Assembly: GCA_934371475.1 (NCBI GenBank) | Contig: CAKRNX010000006.1 | Span: forward strand, 1 to 37,869 | DNA length: 37,869 bases | Direction of reading: 5' to 3' | Source: an uncultured Lachnospiraceae bacterium | Lineage (GTDB): Bacteria > Bacillota > Clostridia > Lachnospirales > Lachnospiraceae | Shown: in pieces, positions 16,041-24,323 of the stretch | Numbering within the stretch: the first letter of the stretch is position 1 | How the letters are laid out: each line of letters begins with the position of its first letter | Made by a program: the position numbers and the translations under genes | The notes under the pieces: model-generated | Databases searched by the model: none | What the model saw: the letters and a program-made list of their open reading frames with translations, nothing else | What the model was told of the DNA's origin: nothing

Positions 16041-17165
16041 TTATTTCTCTGCTTTTCTGCTCTTTCCGTAAGCGTCCGCCGCCACAATCGCCGCATACAC
16101 CAGATCTACGCTGACATCAAATGGCATATTGTCCCAGTTGCTGTGCATGGAAGCTTCGGCGATGGTTCTGATATTCTTCTCTGTCGGCTCTACATACAGA
16201 TCTTCCAGACATACCGGCAGTCCCACACTCAGGCAAAAGTCAACGACTTCGTCCAGATATTCCTTCGGCGCATCCTCTGCTACCAGCTGCACGATCGTTC
16301 CAAACGCAACTTTCTCGCCATGCATGGTCTTTTTTCCCTCCGGGAGCACTGTGATGCCGTCATTCACAGAATGTGCGGCGGATGTTGCATTATTTTCAAA
16401 TCCCAGTCCGCTCAGCAGGATGTTTGTCTCAATGATATTGTCGAGCGCTGCTGTCACTACATGTTTCTCACATGCCTGTTTTGCCAGCACGCCGTACTCC
16501 ATCAGGGAATCATAGCAGGCTCTTGCTATCGCCTGTCCTGCCAGTGTCTGTCTGTGTCCGCCGTGTTTGTGATAAACAAGGTTCGGCACGTTTGCCTTTG
16601 CGGTGGACTCTGCCTCAATCAGTGTGGCAAGCGCATCGCCCATACCGGAAACCAGGAAGCGCACCGGCGCATTGGCAATGATCTGGCTGTCCACAATCAG
16701 AATACTGGGGCTGTGGTCGTAAAAAAACTCTCCCGCATGGGATCCGTCCTCCCTGTAAATCACAGAAAGAGAACTGGACGGCGCGTCTGTTGCCGCAATC
16801 GTGGGCACTACCAGAAACGGTCTCCCAAGTCTTGTCCCGACTGCCTTGGCTACATCGATCGTCTTGCCGCCACCGACGCCAACTACCACATCCGGCGCAT
16901 CAGCGCTTAATTTTTCTACATGAGAGGAAATCAGTTCTTCCGTCACTTCTCCCTGAAACGGAAATACCTGTACTTTGTACTCTGCTCCCCCGTACAGTCC
17001 GCAGATCCGCTTTCCATATTCCTCATACAGAAATCCGTCCACAAAAAATACCATGCTTTTACCGAAAATATCGGTGTAAAACCGAAGATTATCAAACTCT
17101 CCCGGTCCCTGAATGTAGCGCTCCGGTGAGCACCATCCTCTTGAAAATTTTGAAAATTCTGACAT
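16041..17165 (-). CDS. Glycerol dehydrogenase-like alcohol dehydrogenase (GldA family)
   Basis: A 374-aa NAD-dependent polyol dehydrogenase. The NAD-binding glycine motif is GVGGGKTIDVAKA, and the family stretch PTIAATDAPSSSLSVIY follows it. The metal ligands are expected in GMGDALAT (Asp), AAHSVNDGI (His) and MHGEKVAFGT (His), as in zinc-dependent glycerol dehydrogenases. Its start is supported by AAGGGGGA 8 nt upstream. The gene is a single-gene transcription unit with a consensus promoter and its own terminator. The substrate is likely a short polyol of this locus; the sequence alone does not decide between glycerol and another polyol. Confidence 0.88.
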   Translation of the reverse strand: MSEFSKFSRGWCSPERYIQGPGEFDNLRFYTDIFGKSMVFFVDGFLYEEYGKRICGLYGGAEYKVQVFPFQGEVTEELISSHVEKLSADAPDVVVGVGGGKTIDVAKAVGTRLGRPFLVVPTIAATDAPSSSLSVIYREDGSHAGEFFYDHSPSILIVDSQIIANAPVRFLVSGMGDALATLIEAESTAKANVPNLVYHKHGGHRQTLAGQAIARACYDSLMEYGVLAKQACEKHVVTAALDNIIETNILLSGLGFENNATSAAHSVNDGITVLPEGKKTMHGEKVAFGTIVQLVAEDAPKEYLDEVVDFCLSVGLPVCLEDLYVEPTEKNIRTIAEASMHSNWDNMPFDVSVDLVYAAIVAADAYGKSRKAEK

Positions 17166-17216
17166 TGTAAAATCCCCCTTGATCTGCTATCTTCTTCTGT
17201 CTTACCTGTTCATCTC

Positions 17217-17250
17217 AAACAAACATTCACCTTTGTTTATGAATATTCAT
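17217..17250. promoter_or_regulatory. Two palindromes in the leader of the GldA-like gene
   Basis: AAACAAA..TTTGTTT (17217-17238, 8-bp spacer) and ATGAATATTCAT (17239-17250) lie side by side, 45-80 bp downstream of the -10 box. They are candidate operators. Confidence 0.4.
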
Positions 17251-17294
17251 CATACCTCATATGGAACTTTTGTAAAACACCTTTTTATAAGTGG

Positions 17295-17323
17295 ATTATA
17301 GCAACCCGTTATATTTCTGTCAA
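17295..17323 (-). promoter_or_regulatory. Consensus promoter of the GldA-like gene
   Basis: On the minus strand, TTGACA (17323-17318) and TATAAT (17300-17295) are separated by exactly 17 bp: a full sigma-70/SigA consensus. The leader to the ATG is about 125 nt. Confidence 0.85.
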
Positions 17324-17427
17324 TTTCTTTTTATTAATGAAATAGACAATATTTTACCGGTATTTTTATATATTTTTCAATCAATCATTTTCGATCAGCA
17401 TTTTGACAGACAACTGTGCCAGAAAAC

Positions 17428-17470
17428 AAAAAAGCTGCGCTGTTATAAATTTTAACACCACAGCTTTTTC
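17428..17470 (-). terminator. Terminator after the Gfo/Idh/MocA gene
   Basis: AAAAAAGCTG (17428-17437) pairs with CAGCTTTTTC (17461-17470), with an inner TGTTA/TTAACA stem. On the minus strand it is followed by TTTTTTG. Confidence 0.75.
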
Positions 17471-17509
17471 ACGCTTCACAGATCTCAGCCAGACATTCCG
17501 TCCTGTTGC

Positions 17510-18529
17510 TTACAGCTCTACAATTCGTTTTTCGACGATAGAAGTGTTTCCGGCATTGACTACGCGGACTGCCATCTTTCCGTCATGACCGGTTACTCTG
17601 GTCGGCGTATCATTCAGCACAGCCTGCACAAATGCAGTATCTTCATTCAGATAAGCCTCCTTGAACAGATCTCTCCAGCTGTTTACCAGCGGATAGGTAC
17701 CTGTCTTGTCAGCGGAGCTGCATACCACCAGCCTCTGCCCTTCCAGGCTTCCGAGCTGGATGCTTCCCTTCGTGCCCAGCACTTCCACATGTGCATCATA
17801 CGCATAGCCCACGCCCTGCGCACCGTCCAACATTCCCTGCATTCCGTTCTCAAAAGAGGCTGCCAGCACGACATTATCATAGAAATCCGGCCACTCTTCT
17901 TTCGCATCCTGGCAACGGTAATTTCCACCGATCGCATACAGGCTCTTGAACTCACTGTCGGTGAACCATCGCATGGTATCGATATCATGGCTGTTCACCT
18001 CAGCCAGCGGTCCGTTGCTCTTTTTGATATCGTACATCCAAGGTCTTGGCACACTGGGTCCTCTCGTATTGGAACGAACCATAACCACATCGCCGATCTG
18101 TCCTGAGTCAATCACTTCTTTCGCATGCATAAATCCGGCATCAAATCTTCTCATAAATCCGATCTGCAGTTTGACATTGCTCTTTTCGGCGGCCGCAATC
18201 ATCCGGTCGCACTCTTCCTCATTCATCGCCATCGGTTTCTCGCAGAGAATGTGTTTTTTCTGGGCTGCGATCGCTTCCACGATCCCCACATGGAACTTGG
18301 TCGGGGATACTACGACATACGCGTCAATGCGGTCATCTTCCAACGCCTGCTCGTGCGTCAGATAATATTTGGTTCCCAGAGATTCTGCTGCCTCTTTGGC
18401 TACCTCTTCCACCGGATCCACCATAGCCGCCAGCATGGCTCCCGGAATATTTTTTGCATAGTTGATCGCATGGATCATTCCTGCACGGCCTGATCCGATG
18501 ACACATACGGCTAACTTTCCATCTATCAT
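17510..18529 (-). CDS. Gfo/Idh/MocA-family NAD(P)-dependent oxidoreductase
   Basis: A 339-aa sugar or polyol oxidoreductase. The N-terminal Rossmann motif is VIGSGRAGMIHA, the family catalytic motif CEKPMA is near residue 96, and the active-site helix EVNSHDIDTMRWF carries the conserved Asp/His pair seen in inositol dehydrogenases. Length is normal. GGAGGAGG precedes the ATG. It is the second gene after the zinc dehydrogenase at 18623 (93-nt gap) and is followed by a terminator. Inositol 2-dehydrogenase is the closest named relative I can suggest, but no other inositol-catabolism gene (IolB, C, D or E type) is present. Confidence 0.88.
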   Translation of the reverse strand: MIDGKLAVCVIGSGRAGMIHAINYAKNIPGAMLAAMVDPVEEVAKEAAESLGTKYYLTHEQALEDDRIDAYVVVSPTKFHVGIVEAIAAQKKHILCEKPMAMNEEECDRMIAAAEKSNVKLQIGFMRRFDAGFMHAKEVIDSGQIGDVVMVRSNTRGPSVPRPWMYDIKKSNGPLAEVNSHDIDTMRWFTDSEFKSLYAIGGNYRCQDAKEEWPDFYDNVVLAASFENGMQGMLDGAQGVGYAYDAHVEVLGTKGSIQLGSLEGQRLVVCSSADKTGTYPLVNSWRDLFKEAYLNEDTAFVQAVLNDTPTRVTGHDGKMAVRVVNAGNTSIVEKRIVEL

Positions 18530-18622
18530 TTTCTAATCCTCCTCCTGATACAAACAAGCCCCTACCCACTGATTATTGCTTTTCGCACTTCTATCAGGGA
18601 ACTTACTTGATCCGATTAAAAT

Positions 18623-19669
18623 CTATTCAAAAGAAATCGCTGTCTTCAGGCCCTTGCCTGCCATCGCGTTCGCAAATGCGTCTCCGATATCCTCTACCTT
18701 ATATTTGTTGGTGATCAGACCCGCGATATTTACCTTGCTGCTTGCAATGATATTCATGGCATCTTTGTACTGTTTGATGCTGGAACCCGTAGTCGCTACT
18801 ACTTTCAGCTCCTTGTAATGAATCAGGTTGGTGTGCAGCTCTACATTGTCACGTCCGCTGGGCAGTCCGCCAAAGAAACTGATCCTTCCCATGGGTGCTG
18901 CCAGTTCCAGAGCCTGTGCCTGCACTGCCGGTACGGAGCAGGCCGTGATAATCACATCTGCGCCGTGGCCGCCGGTCTCTCTCTTCAGGGCTGTTGCCAG
19001 ATCTTCCTTGGAACTGTCGATCAGCACAAAATCACCGAACTCCTTCATCTGCTCCAGACGCGGTGCGGACAGGTCTGCGATGATCACTTTGGCTGCGCCC
19101 GCTCTCTGATGCAGGATCGCATGCATCGCCCCGATCGGGCCTGCGCCTACTACCAGCACATAGTCAGTTGGTTTTGTGTTCAGAAGCTGGAAAGAGTTGA
19201 AGCAGCAGGAAAACGGCTCTGAAATCACTGCTGATTCATAGCTCATGCCATCCGGAATCTCAATCACATTTCCGCGCGTGATCGCCTCTGCCGGGATCTT
19301 CATGTACTCCTCAAATCCACCGTCGTAGCTGATGCCAAACGCCTCGTAATCCGGACACATATGGTTATAGCCCTGCAGACACATATCACATATACCACAG
19401 CCTACATTGGGAGCTACCGCTACTCTCTGCCCTTCTCTGTATCCTTTTACATTGGATCCTACCTTCACCAGTTCGCCTACCAGCTCATGCCCCAGCACAC
19501 GTTTTGTGCCTTCCGGGATCTTGAAATGACCGAACCGGAAAATTCTCTGGTCTGTGCCGCAGATACATGCCAGTTTGATTTTTAATAACATCTCATTGTC
19601 ATTGACCTCGGGAACCGGAACCTCTTCCACTCTGATATCCTCTTTCCCATAAAAGTAAGCTGCTTTCAT
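18623..19669 (-). CDS. Zinc-dependent medium-chain dehydrogenase (sorbitol/threonine dehydrogenase-like)
   Basis: A 348-aa MDR enzyme with catalytic-zinc segments CICGTDQRIFRFG and GHELVGE, the structural zinc set CGICDMCLQGYNHMC, and the Rossmann motif VLVVGAGPIGAMHA. It should oxidise a secondary alcohol of a polyol or hydroxy amino acid with NAD. The start is certain: AAGGAGG is 8 nt before the ATG. It heads a two-gene unit with the Gfo/Idh/MocA oxidoreductase, behind a leader of about 200 nt and a promoter that shares boxes with the main transport operon. Confidence 0.9.
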   Translation of the reverse strand: MKAAYFYGKEDIRVEEVPVPEVNDNEMLLKIKLACICGTDQRIFRFGHFKIPEGTKRVLGHELVGELVKVGSNVKGYREGQRVAVAPNVGCGICDMCLQGYNHMCPDYEAFGISYDGGFEEYMKIPAEAITRGNVIEIPDGMSYESAVISEPFSCCFNSFQLLNTKPTDYVLVVGAGPIGAMHAILHQRAGAAKVIIADLSAPRLEQMKEFGDFVLIDSSKEDLATALKRETGGHGADVIITACSVPAVQAQALELAAPMGRISFFGGLPSGRDNVELHTNLIHYKELKVVATTGSSIKQYKDAMNIIASSKVNIAGLITNKYKVEDIGDAFANAMAGKGLKTAISFE

Positions 19670-19872
19670 CTGGTAAACCTCCTTATTCTTTTTGCATTTG
19701 TTTTAATTATTGTAGAATCATTTTGTATTCTGTTACATCACTGCGTTTTTCTGTTCCGCTTTTCCCGTTGCTATTTCTGAGACAGTCTTTTTTGTTTATG
19801 TTTTTCGTTCGCTGTTGAAGTTTTCAGTTTTCTTTTATAACAGTTGCTCCCGCTGTCGTTTCTTTATCATTT
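19670..19872 (-). other. Long 5' leader of the zinc dehydrogenase unit
   Basis: About 200 nt lie between the promoter and the start codon. The leader is purine-rich on the coding strand, with several AACGAAAA/AACAAAA-like words and a weak AGAAT..GATTCT pairing. I see no known riboswitch and no convincing leader ORF. Confidence 0.4.
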
Positions 19873-19926
19873 ATGTTATCACTTCGCTATTGTTTTGTCA
19901 ATATTTACTATTGTTTTTTATTGTTT
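19873..19926 (-). promoter_or_regulatory. Promoter of the zinc dehydrogenase unit with phased TATTGTTT boxes
   Basis: On the minus strand, TTGACA (19901-19896) and TAACAT (19878-19873) are 17 bp apart. TATTGTTT occurs at 19888-19895 (in the spacer), 19909-19916 and 19919-19926. The offsets of 21 and 10 bp place all copies on about the same face of the helix. Confidence 0.7.
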
Positions 19927-20002
19927 TGTTGAACATCTATGGTTTTCGCTAGCGTTGCAAGATTGTCCCCTGTTTCGCTTGCTGCAAAACCACGTTTTCC
20001 GG

Positions 20003-20066
20003 CAAAGTGCGCCTTGCCGAAGGATTCTGCTATAGGAAATTATCATAATTTCCTATAGCAGAATCA
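20003..20066 (+). repeat. Intergenic repeat, subtype 1 variant (F), with 19-bp perfect hairpin
   Basis: A GTGCGCCTTGCCGAAGG core is followed by GATTCTGCTATAGGAAATT (20024-20042), perfectly inverted at 20048-20066 around a 5-nt loop. AGGAAATTAT..AATTTCCTATA resembles the terminal hairpin of the copy at 9044-9200. Confidence 0.65.
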
Positions 20067-20111
20067 AAAACAGACAGCGGAAAATGCAAGCTTTTCCCTA
20101 CTGCCTGTCTT
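20067..20111 (-). terminator. Terminator of the restriction-modification operon
   Basis: AGACAG (20073-20078) pairs with CTGTCT (20106-20111), with inner GGAAAA/TTTTCC. On the minus strand it is followed by GTTTTTG. It is about 115 nt past the methylase stop. Confidence 0.6.
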
Positions 20112-20226
20112 CTTGAATATAATTATGTTCTAAAGCGTGTTTGAAACTGTTCTGTTAATCATTTCAAGAATGCTCCCGCATTCCTCCCCTATCACATATC
20201 GTAAATCCCGGACTTCACTTTTATGT

Positions 20227-21459
20227 TCATTCATAATTACTTATCATCAGATGTTCCGTCTCTTTGTCATTGCGATCCTGAAAACTTACCATATACTTTT
20301 TGTCAAATCTTCTGATCCGGATCCGACCGCCGTTTGCTGTATGCGTCCCCTCCGGATAGAGACTGCGAATAAACTCTGTGTTCTTGATCACCAGCATAAA
20401 CCGGGCACTGCACCTGCGGATCAGATAGTCCGCCAGCCGCTCCTGATCCGACCGGTCAAATACATTCCCCGCATACGTACTAAATTCTGAATCGTAGGGC
20501 GGGTCCAGGAAAATAAAATCCTGCTGCCCGGGCGTATGTCTCTCAAAAAACGCTTCAAAATCCATATGTTCCATTACTGTATGTTTCAAATGTTCCGTCA
20601 GTGTCTCCTGTTGAAAATATTCCAGCTTGCGCATCATAGACTTTCTGTTATAGGAAATCCCGCCGTACGGCACATTAAATTCTCCCTGCCTGTTATAACG
20701 AAACATCGAAGAATAACAGTATTCCCGCATAAAAAAATAAACGGCTGCGGCAAACGATTCACTGATTCCCAGCGCACTTCCATGATTATACAGATACCTG
20801 AAATACATATACAATGCATTCTTCAGCGCACATTCCAGGTTCTGGCCCAGGTCATCTTCCGTCAATCTCCCTTTCTTCTCTTCCAACTTGCACATACGGA
20901 CCATTTTATCCCGGATACTCACCGCAATCTCTCCGGCAAACCACTGCTCTGCGTCCGCAAATCCTTCCGGAATGATTGTTTCTGTCAGGATCGCTTGCAG
21001 CTCCTCTCTGCGGCGCTTCACAAACCGAACTGATTCCTTCTCCAGCTCCTGTTTCGCTGCTTTTCCCGCGGATTTCCATTCGTTTTTCTGTACGGCTGCC
21101 AAACTATTCTGCGCCATCTTCTTATAGCGCCGGTAGAGTTTTCCAAGCTCCTTTTCCCAGCTCTCCGCCAGCTCTCCCATTTTCCGCCAGCTTTCCTCCA
21201 TCCCGTACAGCCGCCGGATAAATTCACAGTCTTTCATCTGTATCATCCGGTACAGACTGATCAGTTCCAGAGACTTATCGTTGATATACGATCTGTCGCT
21301 CTCCAGCGCAAAATAAACGGCGCCGCCGCCCACAAACGGTTCATAATATGCCTCGCAGTGTTCCGGCAGCTCAGGCAGGATATACTTCAGTTCCTTTTCC
21401 TTTCCTCCGGGATATTTCAAAATAGGAGAAAACCTGTTTTCCTTTACTTTAACTGTCAT
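20227..21459 (-). CDS. DNA adenine-N6 methyltransferase, Dam/D12 class
   Basis: This 410-aa methylase probably protects the sites cut by the neighbouring restriction enzyme. SPILKYPGGKEKEL near residues 11-24 and PFVGGGAVYF (about 41-50) form the AdoMet site, and the catalytic motif DPPY is at about 319-322 (FIFLDPPYDSEF). Compared with E. coli Dam it carries roughly 120 extra residues in the middle, highly charged and helical (about 75-200), probably part of the target-recognition region. The frame is open to 21612, but that would overlap the endonuclease gene. MTVKVKENRF at 21459 gives the normal family start, 31 nt after the endonuclease stop. Confidence 0.9.
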   Translation of the reverse strand: MTVKVKENRFSPILKYPGGKEKELKYILPELPEHCEAYYEPFVGGGAVYFALESDRSYINDKSLELISLYRMIQMKDCEFIRRLYGMEESWRKMGELAESWEKELGKLYRRYKKMAQNSLAAVQKNEWKSAGKAAKQELEKESVRFVKRRREELQAILTETIIPEGFADAEQWFAGEIAVSIRDKMVRMCKLEEKKGRLTEDDLGQNLECALKNALYMYFRYLYNHGSALGISESFAAAVYFFMREYCYSSMFRYNRQGEFNVPYGGISYNRKSMMRKLEYFQQETLTEHLKHTVMEHMDFEAFFERHTPGQQDFIFLDPPYDSEFSTYAGNVFDRSDQERLADYLIRRCSARFMLVIKNTEFIRSLYPEGTHTANGGRIRIRRFDKKYMVSFQDRNDKETEHLMISNYE

Positions 21460-21490
21460 ATTCACTCTCGATCCTGTATCCGGCGCACCC

Positions 21491-23275
21491 TCATTCGCCC
21501 ACCGGACATCCACTCTCCTCCCATTTTCTGATCCGGTGCGGGATCTCCGCCCACCATTCCCGGTAATCCATGCATTTTCCTGCGTACTGTGAGATATCCT
21601 CCAGAAGTTCAATTAACCGGTCGATTTTCCATTCGTATTCATACATGTGTCTGATAAGTTCCACATACTGCGTAATCTTCAGCGGGATCACCGGCACCGG
21701 CGCTCCCATCCAGCTTTCGCGACTCAGAACAAAAAACTGCCATACGGTACGCTCATTCAGACTGGAGGAAAGGAAGATCCCCATTACCCGCCGGTCCTCA
21801 TATTTTTTCATAAAACTTAGTACATGATCGATCACACTCGATCCTTCATGCTCCCACTGGCGCACGCCCGTCATCAGCGATACCTCCGGAAGGATCACAT
21901 ACTCCCCGCTGTACAGTTCCATGTCCGGCGTATTGCCTGTTCCCGGCGCAAAACTTCTGGGCGACAGATCCTCCTCGATCCTGAAATTCCGCTTCACAAA
22001 ATGATCTCCCTGCACAGCTACCAGTGATTTCCATGTGTTGACCTCCAGCCACAGCGCGCTCATATCCTCATTATCCAGAATATCCTGAAATTTTTGAAAG
22101 ATCTGTGTTCTGGCCTCCTCTGTCCTGGATGCCACATGAATAAAATAATTTTCATGATAGGAAATCAGGTCGCTGTGCAGCTGTTCCTCATAATCTTTCA
22201 GGGCTGCCGCGTCGCTGCTGCCCTCTGCCGCTTCCTTAATCTGCGCAATGTCAGAGAGAGACAGTTGCTGCCAGGATGTGGCACTCTCCGGCTCCTGACT
22301 GATCCTCTCCGCCAGCATTCCGGCTTTCTGCGCAATCAGAGTTCTGCGCTCTCTCGGATTTTCCCACGGCAGACGCACCGCATCCGGATCTCCGAACCAT
22401 TCCATATATGTGTCGATATCATGAAAATCCGGCTGCGCAAAACGAAATTGTTCTCGCAGCATCGTTACTTTTGTCAAAGAATGTTCCGCTCTTCTGATCT
22501 TGGTGGCAATACTCCGTCCTGACACAGTAAAAAGCCCCGTATACAGCAGCGATCTGAAAAACGCTTCGGCATATTCATAGTAGCTATCCACCGCATTCTC
22601 TATTTTGTCATACGTCTCGGCGTACACATTTGCAAACAGTTTCTTTACCTTTGCCGTATCATTTTTGTTCCGCAGCTGCGCATACTGCTCCCGGAACTTT
22701 CCAACAGCGTCCATGGCCAACGGCATCTGGTCAGTAGTATCGCAGCCGAACAGCAGCGCCAGCTCGTTCCGACTGAGTTCACCATACGTCTCCATTGCCT
22801 CCAGCACCAGCTGCATGGGAAATACAAACTGTTCTTTCTTTATCCTGCCAGACTGATACACAGGATTGGGCAGACGCAGTTTCAGCAGCTGTTTCAGATA
22901 GTCCTCCTCATCAAACGTTCCCTGCTGTATCCGCCGTCCGACCCTGGTGACACGGATTATCCCTCCCCGATCCACATAGCCGAAACCAAAAAATTCAAAA
23001 GCTCCCTTGTCCATCCGGCCGTTTGCTTCCGTCTCATTCACATCTCTCTGACCTGAGAGATATTCCTCAAACGCAACAGCGGACAGCCATTGATCCTCGT
23101 CCCTGTGGGCTGCATAAATGTAACTCCTGCGCACAGGATGGACCGGCTGTCCGGTTTTTCTGCTTACGTTTATTGATTTTTCATTCCAGTCCTGACCTTC
23201 CAGGGCTGCAAAATACGGAAACCATCGCACCGTCTTCAGGATGCTCCGTGGTTTGGTTTTCCAGGACCAGCTCAT
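21491..23275 (-). CDS. AlwI-family type II (IIS-like) restriction endonuclease
   Basis: A 594-aa protein resembling the AlwI/PleI/MlyI group, enzymes that cut to one side of short asymmetric sites such as GGATC. It opens with MSWSWKTKPRSILKTVRWFP. The PD-(D/E)xK-type nuclease centre is probably PDMELYSGEYVILPEVS (about 450-466), followed by the family-like acidic motif WEHEGSSVIDH (about 474-484). Long helical recognition regions precede it. I chose the ATG at about 23275 because AAGGAGA lies just upstream; the frame extends 18 codons further into repeat sequence. It is co-transcribed with the Dam-like methylase. Family is recalled from motifs; specificity is inference. Confidence 0.78.
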   Translation of the reverse strand: MSWSWKTKPRSILKTVRWFPYFAALEGQDWNEKSINVSRKTGQPVHPVRRSYIYAAHRDEDQWLSAVAFEEYLSGQRDVNETEANGRMDKGAFEFFGFGYVDRGGIIRVTRVGRRIQQGTFDEEDYLKQLLKLRLPNPVYQSGRIKKEQFVFPMQLVLEAMETYGELSRNELALLFGCDTTDQMPLAMDAVGKFREQYAQLRNKNDTAKVKKLFANVYAETYDKIENAVDSYYEYAEAFFRSLLYTGLFTVSGRSIATKIRRAEHSLTKVTMLREQFRFAQPDFHDIDTYMEWFGDPDAVRLPWENPRERRTLIAQKAGMLAERISQEPESATSWQQLSLSDIAQIKEAAEGSSDAAALKDYEEQLHSDLISYHENYFIHVASRTEEARTQIFQKFQDILDNEDMSALWLEVNTWKSLVAVQGDHFVKRNFRIEEDLSPRSFAPGTGNTPDMELYSGEYVILPEVSLMTGVRQWEHEGSSVIDHVLSFMKKYEDRRVMGIFLSSSLNERTVWQFFVLSRESWMGAPVPVIPLKITQYVELIRHMYEYEWKIDRLIELLEDISQYAGKCMDYREWWAEIPHRIRKWEESGCPVGE

Positions 23276-23309
23276 CTGTTTTCTCCTTATTTCATTCTTA
23301 TTATGAGGG

Positions 23310-23460
23310 TGCACGTCATGCAGATGCATGTCATATCGCCCCTGCGCACCTCTGCATCTACACTCCGTTCCGGTCGGCGCAAAACCATTGTCCTTCGGAC
23401 AATGTGCGCCCAGCCGGAGACTATATCAGATGGGGATTGACTCCCCCACCGCTGCTGTAT
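23310..23460 (+). repeat. Intergenic repeat, subtype 2, full copy (G)
   Basis: Modules: CATGCAGATGCATG, CCTGCGCACCTCTGCATCT, an ATTGTCC/GGACAAT hairpin, a GCCGGAGAC core, then a GATGGGGATTGACTCCCCCA hairpin. Related copies are at 15826-15931, 10262-10366 and 5431-5473. It lies in the transcribed leader of the restriction gene. Confidence 0.75.
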
Positions 23461-23500
23461 GCTTCACACACCCACACACTTTCCTGTTTTCTATTTTTCT

Positions 23501-23529
23501 ACTATACCACAGGTTTCTGTGCAAGTAAA
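23501..23529 (-). promoter_or_regulatory. Promoter of the restriction-modification operon
   Basis: On the minus strand, TTTACT (23529-23524) and TATAGT (23506-23501) are 17 bp apart, with TGG before the -10 (extended). The leader to the endonuclease start is about 225 nt and contains repeat copy G. Confidence 0.55.
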
Positions 23530-23657
23530 CATATGTTCCCGAAACAAAAGCAGACTTTTTACCATCGTATTCAGTCTATGATCAGACTTTCCAGCGTCTC
23601 GATTGTCTTATCAATCCCTTCCGGATCATTTCTCTGCCATTTCCCAAACCTGTAAGG

Positions 23658-24323
23658 TCAGAGAACTTTGCTCCCATTCGCAGTGAGCTTAAACCGCGCC
23701 CCCAGCACCTCGGCCGCTCTCCTGCACATCATCATCCGCCCCAGGAAAATTTCAAAATACTCAAACATCGTGCAGATTTTTTCATCTACCTGCAGGTTCA
23801 GCGTGATCAGATGTTTCTCTGTGTTGATTTTCACACTTGCATTCGTGACTGCATAGTTCACACGATCGTGCTTGTCAAAGCTTGCTTTGTCCTTTGCACG
23901 CACGCGGTTTCTCCGCACATCCGTCTTATCTGCCAGGATCAGTGCTGCCGACACCGCATCTACAGCTCCCCCTGTTGACTCGTCATGGTTTCCGATTGCA
24001 GAAGCAATCGCAACACGGTCTGCCAGCGGAACTTTCATTTTCTCTAAAATCGAATATGCCAGAAGCGCACCATACTCTCCATGGTTTTTTCGATTGATCG
24101 CATTTCCGATATCATGCAGCGCCCCCGCCATCTGGGCAAGCTCGATCTCATGAGCGGAATAGCCAAATTTTTTCAAAATGATCCCCGCCCTCTCTGCAAC
24201 AATCGCGCAGTGTGCCTCTGAGTGATCCGTATATCCAAGTACCCCAAGATTGGCATTTCCCTTCTTCAGCAGTTCCTTTACTTCTTCATTTTTTAACAGA
24301 TCTTTGTAGTCCATATCCTGCAT
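23658..24323 (-). CDS. HD-domain phosphohydrolase coupled to PPK1
   Basis: A 221-aa metal-dependent phosphohydrolase. The HD residues are visible: H34/H38, the HD pair in GALHDIGNAI (H70-D71), GNHDE (H113-D114) and LADKTD (D132). The substrate is unknown; nucleotides or phosphate polymers are possible given its neighbour. Its ATG shares one base with the stop of ppk1 (TAATG), so the two are translationally coupled and may act on related substrates. The protein ends at a TGA after NGSKVL. The same frame continues open for 28 more codons (23571-23657) with protein-like composition, but I treat that as non-coding. Confidence 0.88.
   Translation of the reverse strand: MQDMDYKDLLKNEEVKELLKKGNANLGVLGYTDHSEAHCAIVAERAGIILKKFGYSAHEIELAQMAGALHDIGNAINRKNHGEYGALLAYSILEKMKVPLADRVAIASAIGNHDESTGGAVDAVSAALILADKTDVRRNRVRAKDKASFDKHDRVNYAVTNASVKINTEKHLITLNLQVDEKICTMFEYFEIFLGRMMMCRRAAEVLGARFKLTANGSKVL

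Noticed and set aside
16041..17165. Glycerol-1-phosphate dehydrogenase (AraM/EgsA) as the identity of this gene.
   Set aside because: The metal and substrate motifs (PTIAATDAPSSSLSVIY, GMGDAL, MHGEKV) fit the GldA glycerol dehydrogenase group better.
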